Shown one piece after another: positions 11,914 through 22,579 of a stretch of 64,000 nucleotides of DNA. Numbering within the stretch: the stretch's first letter is position 1; every line of letters begins with the position of its first letter. The DNA is taken from contig JABLTG010000101.1 of NCBI GenBank assembly GCA_016618085.1, positions 6,709 through 70,708 on the forward strand. The letters are read 5' to 3'. The DNA comes from Neovahlkampfia damariscottae. Lineage: Eukaryota; Heterolobosea; Selenaionea; Neovahlkampfiida; Neovahlkampfiidae. The position numbers and the translations under genes are program-made. Under the pieces are notes generated by a model. The model was not told where the DNA came from and ran no database searches. It was given only the letters and a program-made list of their open reading frames with translations.

Positions 11914-12520
11914 GATTTTTAATGTACATGATTTTAATGCTTATTATACAGACATCAATTCTGAAGATTTTTTTAATAGTTGATATCAACTCTAGAATAT
12001 GGTTCATATCCGATTGTTAGTGTTGATATCAATGGTGAATATGATTTTTCAATGGAACAATGGGTTAGAAATGGAAGACATTTAACTGTAGATGGTAAAG
12101 GGGTTTGTGATTGTATTATCCAATTTTCATATGAAGAGGCAGCACTTGCAGGATTAGTTGTAAGAACAAGATCAAATTATATAAAATTTGGTGATCTTTC
12201 AAAAGAAGAAGCAATGAATTAACAAGAGTTGGTGTTTTGGATAAAGTTGTGCAAGGAAAAAAAGATCAATACTTATATGAAACAGAAATTGATATGGAAT
12301 TTGTTTTCAAGAACAAAAAGTATGTTGGAATTCAAAAAGAAATTGGGAAGGAAAATTGAAAAAAGTTGTGGAAATAATGGAAAAACTTTGAATTGAAGAA
12401 ACAACAGTATTTTTTCAGCATCTACTTTTTACAATGAAAGTTTTAGTTGTTGATTTAGAAGATTTTACAGTTTCTTTTGATTCAGAATTTGTAAAAGACA
12501 AAATTAAAAAACTTGAATAA
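11914..12520 (+). pseudogene. Possible eroded gene with frame changes, unknown family
   Basis: Three overlapping open segments succeed one another: an ATG at about 11914 (MIFNVHDFNAYYTDIN...), then 11980-12222 (YPIVSVDINGEYDFSM...), then a segment from about 12218 to 12358 in another frame (ELTRVGVLDKVVQGKK...). No GT...AG introns explain the frame changes; the second occurs at ATGAATTAACAAG. A short frame MKVLVVDLEDFTVSFD at 12434-12520 follows. The composition looks like real protein, so this is either a host pseudogene or a region with sequence errors. I cannot name the family; segments such as YEEAALAGLVVRTRS are conserved-looking but unfamiliar. Confidence 0.4.
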
Positions 12521-12968
12521 ATTAAATTTTATTTTTGCTTCAATCAAATTTTTTCTGAAATTCTACCACCAAAAATTTCCACCGAAGATTTTGGTGGTGG
12601 TGGGAATGGTGGAGTGGGAGATAAGAGTTGTGCTATTTTAATTATTTAAAAATATTTTTTGAGTTTAAATAATGACTTGAGTTTCAATCTCAAATTTGAA
12701 AAATCGTTTAAACAATCTCTGATTTTTACACATTTAAAGATCAAAAAAGCAGAAATGAATTATATATTTTTGATAAAGTGCTGAGAGCTTTTTGAGAGTA
12801 AAAATAATTTTTTATTCTGTCAATCTCGGCGAAATGTATTTTTGAGGAAACGGAAAATTTAAGTTGCTGGAGGGTTTGCAGGTGTAATTTATGGACTAGA
12901 GCTTAGGGCTTTCCACCTGCCATGGGTTTTCATTATTATCCCAACAAAATATTAAAATTCAGAAATAT
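12521..12968. other. 448-bp gene-free stretch with GC-richer hairpin-forming segment
   Basis: No convincing frame. It holds a GGTGG-rich patch near 12591-12622 and, at 12878-12884 and 12914-12920, a perfect 7-bp inverted pair GCAGGTG/CACCTGC with a 29-nt loop. This is unusually GC-rich for the window. It could be a small structured RNA or only the 3' ends of two transcripts. Confidence 0.3.
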
Positions 12969-14225
12969 TTATTTGCTGATAAATATTAAAAGATCTTTCA
13001 CAAAACCTTCCATTTCTAACACTCTTTTCAAAACATCATCATCTGAAAGTGATTCTTGGTCCTTCTTTAATTCTTCAATTTCTTTATTGAAGATTTGAAT
13101 TTCGAGTCTAAAATTAATATCATCCATAAAAACCTTATTGACAAAGATTTTATATTCATCATTTGAAAAAAGATTTGACTGCTGATCTCTGATTGAAGAA
13201 AAACTTAAATTTTTCAAACCTAAACTTTCCAAATCAGAAGAAGTCACATTTTTTGTTTTCTTTGTAAATTCAATTATTTTTTTAATATCATCTCTTTCAA
13301 TATCATATTTTTCAGTTGTATGATAAAATAATCGATAATCAAATTTCAAATTTGGTTGTTGCAAAAAATTGATGAAGAAATGCATAGTTTTGTTGGTAAA
13401 GCAGGACACATCATATTTATCATCCTTCAAGAATTCAATAATTAGATTACATCTTTGTTGTTTTTCTTTTTCAACAAAATGAATGGAGCACCAATGATTC
13501 TGTTGAACACTGAAATTGTTGTTGATGAGGAATTTTTTAATTTTTTCAAAGGATGATTCATCAACAACCGCTTGATATTTACATTTGAAATCTTCTTTAT
13601 GTCCAATTTTTGAATTCATGAATGTTGGTAAATCGATCGTTTCCTTGAATCTTTTCTTTGATTCATAAAATGTAGTGGAACCAATTGAAAATCCAAATGA
13701 ATTGAATTTCGATTGTTTTGATTCTTTCATTACTATACTGGTCACTTCTTTTAATATTCTATTCTTTTCTTCTTTTTGAAAGAAGTTTCTTTTTTCTTCT
13801 GCAATTTTGATTTGATCAACATTGAATTTTTTTGTTTCTGAATCTTTTGTGATAAAACTTGGAACATAAAAAGTTTTTTTAACATTCATATCATCTGTAG
13901 TCCCAGTAAATGTCTTAAATTTTACAATAGTCTTGTCGTAAAGCTTTGATGATTCAATGATGTTGTATGCTTTTTCAGGATGTGCATATACTTTGATATG
14001 ATTGTTTACTACTTCAGCTATGAGTTTTTTTGCTGTAGAAATTTGTTGAATTGTTCCTGTTAATGAAACTTCAGACTTTCCTTTTTCTATTTTGCAAACA
14101 GAGACCCCAGATTCTTGTTTAATGCTTTTGATTTTTGCTCCACCTTTACCAATGATTGATCCAATTGCTTCAGGTGGAAATGGTACTGTTGTTCTGTTCA
14201 TGATGTTTGTTTGAAATTTGACCAA
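12969..14225 (-). CDS. Single-KH-domain RNA-binding protein
   Basis: Single exon, 418 residues. The KH domain is at the N-terminus (about residues 8-75): PFPPEAIGSIIGKGGAKIKS carries the GxxG nucleic-acid loop (GKGG), followed by the typical beta-strand and SLTGT...ISTAKKLIAEVV helix. The remaining 340 residues are charged, with no recognised domain. They contain stretches such as DLPTFMNSKIGHKEDFKCKY that might be a divergent second module. The C-terminal 60 residues look helical. Probable role is RNA binding in nucleus or cytoplasm; no partner can be inferred. Divergent with the small gene at 14353 across a palindrome-rich 127-bp region. Confidence 0.8.
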   Translation of the reverse strand: MVKFQTNIMNRTTVPFPPEAIGSIIGKGGAKIKSIKQESGVSVCKIEKGKSEVSLTGTIQQISTAKKLIAEVVNNHIKVYAHPEKAYNIIESSKLYDKTIVKFKTFTGTTDDMNVKKTFYVPSFITKDSETKKFNVDQIKIAEEKRNFFQKEEKNRILKEVTSIVMKESKQSKFNSFGFSIGSTTFYESKKRFKETIDLPTFMNSKIGHKEDFKCKYQAVVDESSFEKIKKFLINNNFSVQQNHWCSIHFVEKEKQQRCNLIIEFLKDDKYDVSCFTNKTMHFFINFLQQPNLKFDYRLFYHTTEKYDIERDDIKKIIEFTKKTKNVTSSDLESLGLKNLSFSSIRDQQSNLFSNDEYKIFVNKVFMDDINFRLEIQIFNKEIEELKKDQESLSDDDVLKRVLEMEGFVKDLLIFISK

Positions 14226-14352
14226 TTGAAGAATGAATTTATAAATGACTTGTTGGAAATTTCCACAACTTGGAAATTTCCAAATAATTCTTCAATTTCA
14301 AATTGAAGTGGAAATTAATTCTGAAACAAATTTTCAAACATAATACAGTTCC
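14226..14352. promoter_or_regulatory. Divergent intergenic region with two GGAAATTTCC palindromes
   Basis: Perfect 10-bp palindromes GGAAATTTCC occur at 14255-14264 and 14272-14281, each inside a TTGGAAATTTCCA context and starting 17 bp apart. A further imperfect palindrome (CTTCAATTTCAAATTGAAG) follows at about 14291-14309. This looks like a paired binding site for a dimeric factor serving the divergent KH and 14353 genes. Confidence 0.45.
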
Positions 14353-14689
14353 ATGGGAATTGATGTGTTAGTGTTGCCATTTCATTTATTATGTTGTGGA
14401 GATTTTTTGTTGAAAAAGTTGATTGGTCAAAATACTTGTCGATGTGATTTGTTTGATCTCTAAAAGAAATTTTCAATTAAAATCTTTGTTTTTAGTTATG
14501 GAAAATATGGCTTATGAAGCATTTGAAACATGGATTGAAAATAATTTTTCTTTAGGAAAAGCTATAGTTTTCAAAAGAGAAAACACCCGATTTTTTGATT
14601 ACTATTTCTTTAAAAAATTAAATTCAACACAAAAAAAAGAAATTTGTAAAAAAGTAAGGTTGTTAAGTGAAACTGCTAACTTTCATTAA
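14353..14689 (+). CDS. Small hypothetical protein, two exons
   Basis: Exons 14353-14443 and 14496-14689 join in frame (GTGATT...TTTAG intron) to 94 residues starting MGIDVLVLPFHLLCCGD. The second part reads ENMAYEAFETWIENNFSLGK and ends in a basic helix. I do not recognise the family. The N-terminal hydrophobic stretch is short for a membrane anchor. An alternative is a start at an internal ATG in exon 2 (14498) without the intron. Ends 18 bases before the convergent coiled-coil gene. Confidence 0.45.
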
Positions 14690-14706
14690 ATAAATAATTT
14701 GTGTGT

Positions 14707-15064
14707 TTAAAGTACTTCTTTTTTCCATCTTTCTATAGCTTGATTCAATTGATCAAAATTGTTTTTCAATTCTTTTCTTAATTTTTCGTCGTTTGAATTT
14801 TCCTGTGAATTTAAAATTTTTGATTCACTTTTTTGAAATTCTTTTCTTCTTTCAAGTTCATATTTCAATTTGTCAATTTGTTCATCCATTTCTTTTGAAG
14901 AATTTAATTTTTTCTTTTTTTTTTTTACCTGCTGAATCCAGTTTCATTTTTTCAACATGTGATAAATATTTTTCTCGTACATTTTTTTCTAATTCTTCTT
15001 GTTCAGTAAGACTTTCTTGTAAAGATTCAATTTGTTGTGTTAACTTTTCCGTTGTGGTCATCAA
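14707..15064 (-). CDS. Small coiled-coil protein
   Basis: Exons 15064-14929 and 14891-14707 join in frame to 106 residues. Nearly the whole chain shows heptad patterning (TEKLTQQIESLQESLTEQEE and so on) with very high Glu/Lys/Gln. The intron is a 37-nt poly-A rich GTAAAA...AAAG. No family could be named; small subunits of larger coiled-coil complexes look like this. The start has two adjacent ATGs (15064, 15061). Confidence 0.6.
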
Positions 15065-15185
15065 TCAGAGGATAATGTAATCATTGGTGGAATATCACCT
15101 GACCAATGAATGTATTTTATTTTATTTTTCCGAAAAAGCACCATTTCGTTATAAAAATGATATCAACAGTGATAGATACGAAAAT

Positions 15186-15664
15186 TTATTTTATAAACTG
15201 TTGCGCATGTGAAATAACTTGAATTCTGGATCTTGTTTTTACATATTCTTTAGCGATTTGAGCCCATTGTCTTCCACAAGCCTTAAATCCTTTTAAAAAG
15301 TTCTCATGTTCTTCTGTTGACCAATGTCCATCTATTAGGTTTAGAAAATGGTTTTTTTGTTCTTACTATTAAATTGACTTTGTTTCTTGGATTTCATCAA
15401 ATGTTGTGGTTTTTGTATAGCAGTGTTTGTTTTGGTTTTTGAGTTGTTTTCCTTCAGGTTTTGTGTATTTTCAAAGCGTTTGAGAATGCTGTTGTTGTCT
15501 TTTAAAGGTGTGTACAGTGGAGAAGCAAAGTGATTTGATTTAAACGAAGCTCTGAATGATTGAGGCATGAATTTGTAGTTGTGGTAGTGATCATTGAATA
15601 AATTTACAGATGGAAAAGCAGGTGGTGCTGGTTCAATTTTTGGTTCAAGACAAGTGAGCTTCAT
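15186..15664 (-). CDS. Single-repeat Myb-like transcription factor, SHAQKYF class
   Basis: Exons 15664-15367 and 15331-15186 join in frame to 147 residues. The C-terminal exon encodes one SANT/Myb repeat: GHWSTEEHENFLKGFKACG, then RQWAQIAKEYVKTRSRIQV, ending ISHAQQFIK, the counterpart of the plant/protist VASHAQKYF signature. The spaced tryptophans fit (W in HWS, W in RQW; the third position is replaced, as is usual for this class). The N-terminal 100 residues are low-complexity Asn/Lys/Pro. Expected role: nuclear DNA-binding regulator. A frame reading straight through the intron ends before the Myb repeat, so the splice is essential to the call. Confidence 0.8.
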
Positions 15665-16058
15665 GTTTGTTGTGTTGGAAGTTTGTAGTGGAAAGTCTGA
15701 AGATGAATGTGATTGATTAATTTATTTTTGGAACATTTCGAACAATCAGGAAATTATAATTTCCAAAAATTGATCGGAGTTTTTCAAACCTTCCTAATTT
15801 GGAACTTTTTTAAAAATCAAGTCGTGAAGAATATCAATATGATCCAAAAGCCAGTAATGTTTTCAAGATCTGTCGCAAGCATATTTTCAAACTACAGCAT
15901 TCTTCAAATTTGATACTTTTATTCACCACAATCAGACCATAAGAAAACAACTTAATTGGTAGGTTCCAAAAAAGGGTAAAAACATTCCTCTCCAAATTGA
16001 TATTTTCCGAAGACAAATTTAAACACAAAAATGATTAAAATTCACATAAAAAATTTGT
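15665..16058. other. Gene-free stretch of about 390 bp
   Basis: No frame with coding character. It holds the 5' flank of the Myb gene and the 3' flank of the exportin gene. I see nothing else specific. Confidence 0.5.
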
Positions 16059-19000
16059 TTATTGAAAATAGAAATTTAGTTGGTCAAGAAAAGAATCAAT
16101 ATAATATTGCATTTCAGCAGGAGATTCAAAAGATGATTTCTTGAAAATTTTACATAAATCACTTTTTTGGTTATCATTCAAATTGAATTCACTTAAATAC
16201 ATAACAATAAACTAAAGATTTAAAATATCAACAAATAACAATACCTTTTCTAAAATCATAGAATTTGTTGAAATGATATCATAAATAGTTTCCAATACTT
16301 CTTGTTTGACTAACGTTTTTTTTTGAATCATTTGAAAAAATACTTTCAAAAAATTAAAACATAAATTTCCATTGAAAAAAGCTGGTTTTTTATAAAAATC
16401 TTTCATATTTTTTAATCTTTCAAAGTAACTCAAATTCTTTCTTAAAATCACAATTTCTTCTGATTTGAATGAATTTAAATAACAATCCATAATAAAATTG
16501 AAATGCGCTAATGTTTCTTGCGTATTTGGCTCATTATTTTGAGCAAAGAAATATCTCCAACGAAATGTTATCAAATTGAAGAGCATATCATAGTAAATCT
16601 CTTGAATATCAATTGATTCATTTTTCAATTGAAGAATCAAAGGGTAAATAACTTCTTTACTAATTCCAATAATTGATGGAATTAATGTATAAAATTTTTG
16701 ACTTCCTTCCATTGATAAAGATAATAATAAATTCAAAAATGAAATAACAATTTTTTTACCTGAAATTGAATTCATAATCTTATTCAATGTTTCAGTTGTA
16801 AATACTTCAATAAAAGTTTGAACTGTTTTTTCAACGAACTCAATTCCAACTTGTGATTTTAAAGACTTAAATATTGAAGAAAGAAAATTGAATAAAGAAT
16901 CTAACATATCTGGATTGTTGATGTAAATTTTAAACATTTCTAAAATAGTTGAGATGACATCTTTTGTTGATTCATATACAACTTGTTTAATTTGAACAGG
17001 ATCATTTTCAACATCCAAAATAAAACTTGAAAGTATTTGTAATTCTTTCACTAAAATTTGATTTGCTTTTGAAAGAAATTAGTCTAAAACAATTTCAGTT
17101 ACTTGAATTATTTAAATATCCTTTTGATGAAATGAAATTTGAATCTTGTAATATTTTCATATAAGGAGAAGAAACACCTTTCACAAATTCAATATATTTC
17201 ATATTGATTTGTTGATCTTTTCTGATTAAAAGAGTATGATGAATTGACAAATAAATTTTTGAAATAATTTGAGAGTCATATGAATTTGAGTTTTTCATTT
17301 GATGAATATTTTGATATAACAATTGAAATGCTTTCAAATCAAGAATAAAAGGTAATTTGATTGAATAACAAATTTTGAAAAATAAATTTTGTGCTGCAAT
17401 TGATATTTTTTGTGGAACATCAGGAGAAGTAACTGTTAAAATTGTTGATTCTGTAATGGACTCAATCAGTTTTTTGAAATTTTCATTTTCAAAATTATTT
17501 GAATTTGACATCCAAACAACAAACATTTGAAGTGTTGTATAACACTCTGTAATCAAATTTTGATATAAATTTCCTCGAAGATACAATTTTTGATTCATAG
17601 AAAATTTTGATAATTCAACGAATAATTGAATCAATTCTAAAGGTGGCTTGACATCTGAAATACCAGAAAAGAAAATTTCTGATAATCCTGAATAAATTCT
17701 AACAATAACTGTCAAATCTCTGCAAACAATAAAATCATTTCTTTCTTTGTCATTCATACTTCCTATGGATTTGTTTAAATTCTCATAAGATGATGATTGA
17801 AACATTTTTATGATATTTGATGATCTTTCATCAATAATTTGAATTGTTTCTTTTGGTAAAAAATCAGCAATGGAAGATAAAAGATTTAAACAGAATGAGA
17901 GATAATGATCGAATTCTGTTTCTCCTTTTTGATCTTGTTTTGTGTCATCTATTGTTGAAAAGTAATTGAAGCCCATTGAAGAAATTTGAGTTCTTTTGAA
18001 AACTAAATTTTAAAATTAATTCTTTTTTTATTCACCTTGCGCTGCCAAAATCACTATTGCTTCTCTGTATTTATTTTGTGCAAATTCAAGTTCTTTTGTA
18101 GTTTTTTCGCCTGTTTGATAACCTAAGAAATTTGACCAAACTTCAAGAACACTTGAAAAATCCTTAAAAAAAATTAATAAAAATCTTTAAATTCTTTTAC
18201 TTCTGGTTCTTTTAATTGAACGGTATATTGATAAAGAAGGGTCAAAAAAGTGGTATTTGGATAGTTGTCTTTGAATTCAATCAAAGGAAATTGATATTCA
18301 ACAAACTGATACAACGTAAACAAGAATTTTGTTTTGAACCTTTTCAAAATTTGAACAATATCAAAAAAAACTTACTCATCGTCTAAATCTGAAATATCAT
18401 TCATCTCAGTAATATTCTTCAATAATTGAATAATTAAATTCATTATTAATAAAAGTGAATCTTGGTTCTCACTTGCAATGAACGAGAATTCTAATACTTC
18501 ATTCACACAATCAATAGCTAAATTTCGAACTTCTATTTTTGAATCATTCATCAAGCAGTATTGAATAATAATCATCAAAATATCTTTGCTTAAACAGTCT
18601 CTTGAAGGAATCCAAGTAAATAAACCTTTAACGCATTCTGAAAAGAAAATTAATTTTTTTTTTCAAACCTAATGCAAGACATGCTACTGAGTATAATCTT
18701 TCATTTTGAAAAAATTTTGGGTTTTTTGAATGTTCTGAATATAAAGAACCTAATAATTGCATCAAAAATTGTAAAACTTTCACAGCAGAACTTGAAAAAG
18801 CCATTGTTAAATTATCTTGAACAGTTTGAGGTAAATCAGTTTTTGATAAAGAAGAAAATTCTTCACAAGTCATTTTAATCATTGAAATTCCAAGAATCAT
18901 TGTGTCTTCTTTCTAAAAAAAATATTGAAAAAAAAATCATTTTTTACTTGACATAACTGAAACAATTGCTGTAAATAATCAGGATTCTCATTTGGGTATT

Positions 19001-19384
19001 CTATTCTACCAATTTTTACAATGATACCACATAAACTTTTCCAAATTGATGTTTCGGATTTTCCATAATAACTCAATAAAAATTTTTCGATGTTTTGTTT
19101 GTAACTTTGTTTTGAATTTTTTGAAAGTTGAACCCAATTTTTAAAAGTAATTGATTTTTGAATAAGATTAACGCCAAACCATTTTATATATGGATAAGTT
19201 TGTAATGACAAAAAATATAACCCATTGTCCATGCCTTTATATTTTTCGTAAAGAGACTTTTCTAAAAAATGAATAAGCATTTATTTTGATCCGTACCGAG
19301 ATTGTTTCTGGTTTCATTATCAAATCCACCATTATAAAACTTTTGAAGTTGAGTTTCAAGTTCAACTGTTTGCTGTTCGTTCAT
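16059..19384 (-). CDS. XPO6: Exportin-6-like importin-beta family nuclear export receptor
   Basis: Multi-exon minus-strand gene of roughly 1,000 residues made of alpha-helical HEAT repeats. The N-terminus (MNEQQTVELETQLQKFYNGG, then ...LYFLSLQTYPYIKWFGVNLI) and the segment LCGIIVKIGRIEYPNEN parallel XPO6 (LCKVIVDIGRQDWP). ILGISMIKMTCEEFSS matches its LIMLKTTSEELACP, and ECVKGLFTWIPSRDCL also fits. XPO6 exports profilin-actin from the nucleus. Exon boundaries follow short poly-A introns, for example near 19278, 18920, 18650, 18370, 18180, 18020 and 17080; not all were verified. ATG 19384 is chosen because splicing from it gives an in-frame importin-N-like start. Confidence 0.75.
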
Positions 19385-19442
19385 TCAACTGATTTTTTTG
19401 TCCAATAAAAAAAATTGAAGGATGCAAATTTTTATTTATTAT

Positions 19443-20541
19443 TTAAAGTTTTCCATTCATATCAGCAATCATAGATTTTGACATTTTGGTTTTCTTATCT
19501 AAAATATGAATTCTTTTTTTAACAACAGAAGCAAAAATCATGAAAAAGAGAACAATGCCAACAATAACACCAACTAACATGATTACAAGAAATACTACGA
19601 TTAAAATGACAAGTACAATAGCTCCACAATCACCATCACTACCACCTCCACTACCTCCAAAACAATTTCCAATTGAAAAACCACCTGCTGCTGCGTGACA
19701 ACAAAGATCACCATCACAACCATCTCCACAAGCAATTAGTGGAAAGAAACAACAATCAATTGATCCACCATAATGACCACCATATGGAATTGGTCTAAAT
19801 GACCAAATATACCAAAAAAATAACCAATCCATTGAGCTGTACCCATGATAGTGATAATTATAATTGTAAGCGGTCAATTCTTTTTCAGGTGCGCAACATG
19901 AAGTTCCACAAAGCTTCAATAAAACAACAACTGCTCCAAATATAATAGCCATTGTTCCAATACAAAAGAAAAACCAAGCATTTCCCCATAAATAATCAGC
20001 CAAGAATCCATTGACAGAAGCAATTTCATTCATAATTGGTAAAGTGTATCTTTCTGAATTCATATCTAATAGTGCTGTAAAAATTATAATACCAAAAACT
20101 AAAAATTGCCATGTGCCAAGAACAATACCAACATCAAAACCAACCAAAGTAATAAATTTCATCATTGGTGGTATACAAGGTTTTTCTGTGGATGATATTT
20201 CGGTCATTTGATAATTAAAACCACATACATCACATGTTGTGAAACTACTTGGATTTGGTGAAACTCTGTTTAAAAAATTAATTTTGTTTTTTTTTACAAT
20301 CTCCATTCGTCAAGACATTTTCTGTGGACAAATTTTATTGATCCAGAACATTTACAAGGTGCTATAAAATCATCTCCTTCAGTGTCATGACAATTTCTAC
20401 AGATAATTTCACCATCATTATTGTTTAAAATTTCATAAGGGTTTTCTGCATAAGGATTTTGAATGTGGGGTACCTCCACTAATTTTTTTAAAAAAAGAAT
20501 TTCATACTTCTTATCTCTGGGTTTTCTGGTTCATAAATCAT
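19443..20541 (-). CDS. RING-CH (MARCH-type) membrane E3 ubiquitin ligase
   Basis: Exons 20541-20508, 20478-20298 and 20265-19443 join in frame to 345 residues. The RING-CH domain at about residues 34-88 shows [20 protein letters not shown], then [10 protein letters not shown] and [10 protein letters not shown]: Cys4-His-Cys3 spacing with the tryptophan typical of MARCH proteins. At least four hydrophobic helices follow. Between them is a Gly/Cys/Tyr-rich cytosolic or luminal loop ([27 protein letters not shown]). Expected to ubiquitinate membrane cargo in endosomes or ER. The frame before MEVPHIQNP has no ATG of its own; the 34-nt first exon beginning [10 protein letters not shown] supplies it. 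Confidence 0.85.
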
Positions 20542-20863
20542 CTTTCTTTGATGAAGTTTTTTTAATTGATTGGTTTATATGATTGAACCTTCGAATCTTT
20601 TTAAAAACTGGAAGAATAAACTTGAATCTTCCATTTAACCATTTAAATTAAAGTCATGAGATTGATTGAAATAGACTTCAGCTTATGGTCACAGAATGAA
20701 TTCAAACAGTTCTAAAACAATGAACAAAAAAACAGAAAGTCAATTATTTTGAAAATAAATAAATAAAAATAAATAAAAATTAATTGCTAAATTTTGTCCA
20801 ATTAAATACTTTGTAAATTGACCAATTGAATCGCACTTTTCCTGCAATTTTTTTTGAGACAAA
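20542..20863. other. Divergent intergenic region, 322 bp
   Basis: AT-rich, between the RING-CH and NOP56 genes. It contains an AAATAAATAAAAAT run (about 20756-20779) and two CCAAT boxes (near 20797 and 20822), the latter about 40 bp before the NOP56 ATG. Nothing else recognised. Confidence 0.45.
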
Positions 20864-22480
20864 ATGGTAAGACATCACAATTTAATTTAATTCCACAGCC
20901 GACTTTATTCCTTTACGAAAGTCCTTTAGGATATGCTTTATTTAAAGTAAAAGAAGCAAATGATCTTGCTTCAAGTCTCAAACAAGCACAAAGAAATTTA
21001 AATGACTTTAAAGTTTTTTCAGACATCGTAAAATTAAAATCATTCCTTCCATTCAAAGACTCACAAGATTCTTTGGACAACATCAACGCAGTTTCCGAAG
21101 GTAACTTTTGTTTTTTTTTTTAAACCACTTTTTTCTTAGGTGTTTTACCAAAAACTTTAGAATCATTTTTAGAATCAAATGTTTCAAAAGGAAATAAAGT
21201 TGCTGTTATTGATACAAAACTTGGAGGTGCTATTCAAGATTCACTTTCAGTAAGCCAGAACAAACCATGTTAACACAGTTTTCTTTTTTTAGATTGATAG
21301 TTTCACAGATCAAAGTATTTTAGAATTAGCTAGAGGTGTTAGATTCCATTTTGATAAATTCTTAAAAGAAGTTGCAAAAGAAGATGTTGAAAAAGCTGGA
21401 TTAGGTTTAGGACATGCTTATTCAAGATCTAAAATAAAATTCAACTTAAACAAATCAGATAACATGGTTATTCAAGCTATTGCTTTAATTGATCAACTTG
21501 ATAAAGATATTAATACTTTTGCTATGAGATTAAAAGAATGGTATTCATGGCATTTCCCAGAATTATCAAAAATTTCAAAAATTGATAATGAAATGTTTGC
21601 TAAACTTGTTCTCTTCATGAAACAAAAATCAAGTCTCACACAAGATAGTATTCATGGGTTAACAGAAATTACACAAGATGAAGATCTTTCAAAAGATATT
21701 TTAGAAGCAGCAAGATCATCAATGGGTTTAGAATTAAGTGAATTTGATATGTTAAACGTTGAAATTTTTGCTCAAAGAGTACATAAACTCATTCAATACA
21801 GAAAACATTTATACAGTTATTTACAAACTAAAATGCATGCTATTGCTCCAAATTTGACAGTTTTAATCGGAGAAATGGTTGGTGCTAGATTAATTTCAAA
21901 AGCAGGTTCATTAGTCAACTTAAGTAAATGTCCAAGTTCAACAATTCAAATTTTGGGTGCTGAAAAAGCTTTATTTAGAGCTTTAAAAACAAAAGGAAAT
22001 ACACCAAAATATGGACTCATTTATCATTCAAGTTTCATTGGTAGATCAACAAAACAAAACAAAGGAAGAGTTAGTCGTTACTTGGCAAACAAATGTGCTT
22101 TTGCTACACGTGTTGATACTTTTTCAGAATTTCCAACAACAAAATTTGGTGAAAAAATGAGAGATCAAGTTGAAGCTAGAATCAATTATTATGAAAAAGG
22201 TGTACAACCTACTGAATTAAAAAAAAATGTTGAAATCATGAAAGAAGTTGCAGACGAAGTTTTACAAGATATGAAAGATGCTGGATTCGCAAAATCATCA
22301 AAAAAAAGAAAATCTGATGAAGCTGGTATTGAAGAAGAATCAGATAAGAAAAAAAAGAAAAAAGAAAAAAAAGAAAAGAAAGAAAAAGATGGTTCTGAAA
22401 AGAAAGAAAAAAAAGAAAAAAAGGAAAAGAAAGAAAAGAAGGAAAAAAAAGAAAAGAAAGAAAAGAAATCAAAAAAATAA
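20864..22480 (+). CDS. NOP56: NOP56, box C/D snoRNP core protein
   Basis: Exons 20864-20866 (just the ATG), 20899-21100, 21140-21249 and 21293-22480 join in frame to 500 residues. The N-terminal domain starts MPTLFLYESPLGYALFKVKE. The NOP56 hallmarks follow: GLGLGHAYSRSKIKFNLNKS, DNMVIQAIALIDQLDKDIN, then the Nop domain with IGEMVGARLISKAGSLVNL, ILGAEKALFRALKTKGNTPK and a YGLIYHSSFIGR block. A KKE/KKD tail of about 60 residues ends the protein, as in yeast and animal Nop56. It acts in the nucleolus with fibrillarin, Nop58 and Snu13, guiding rRNA 2'-O-methylation. The first intron splits immediately after the start codon. Confidence 0.95.
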
Positions 22481-22579
22481 AACTCCTATCCTTTTAATTT
22501 TAAAACTGAAAAATTTTTGTTTTTTTTTTTCTTGCTTCAAAAGCAGAACCAATCAAATTGTTAAATTCTCTTGAAAAAC

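Noticed and set aside
12871-12960. U1, U2, U4, U5 or U6 snRNA or a tRNA in the GC-richer spacer
   Set aside because: None of the conserved snRNA boxes nor a T-loop GGTTCGAATCC-like string could be found on either strand.
14255-14281. GGAAATTTCC as NF-kappa-B sites
   Set aside because: The palindrome resembles a kappa-B consensus, but nothing suggests Rel proteins in such an organism; kept only as an unassigned dyad.
14707-15064. BRK1/HSPC300 or mediator subunit identity for the small coiled-coil protein
   Set aside because: Only heptad pattern is shared; no signature residues.
15713-15913. Short plus-strand frame in the 15.7-16.1 kb gap
   Set aside because: 66 codons without coding-like composition or motif; treated as intergenic.
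22236-22472. Minus-strand frame of Phe/Leu/Ser runs
   Set aside because: Reverse complement of the NOP56 KKE tail.
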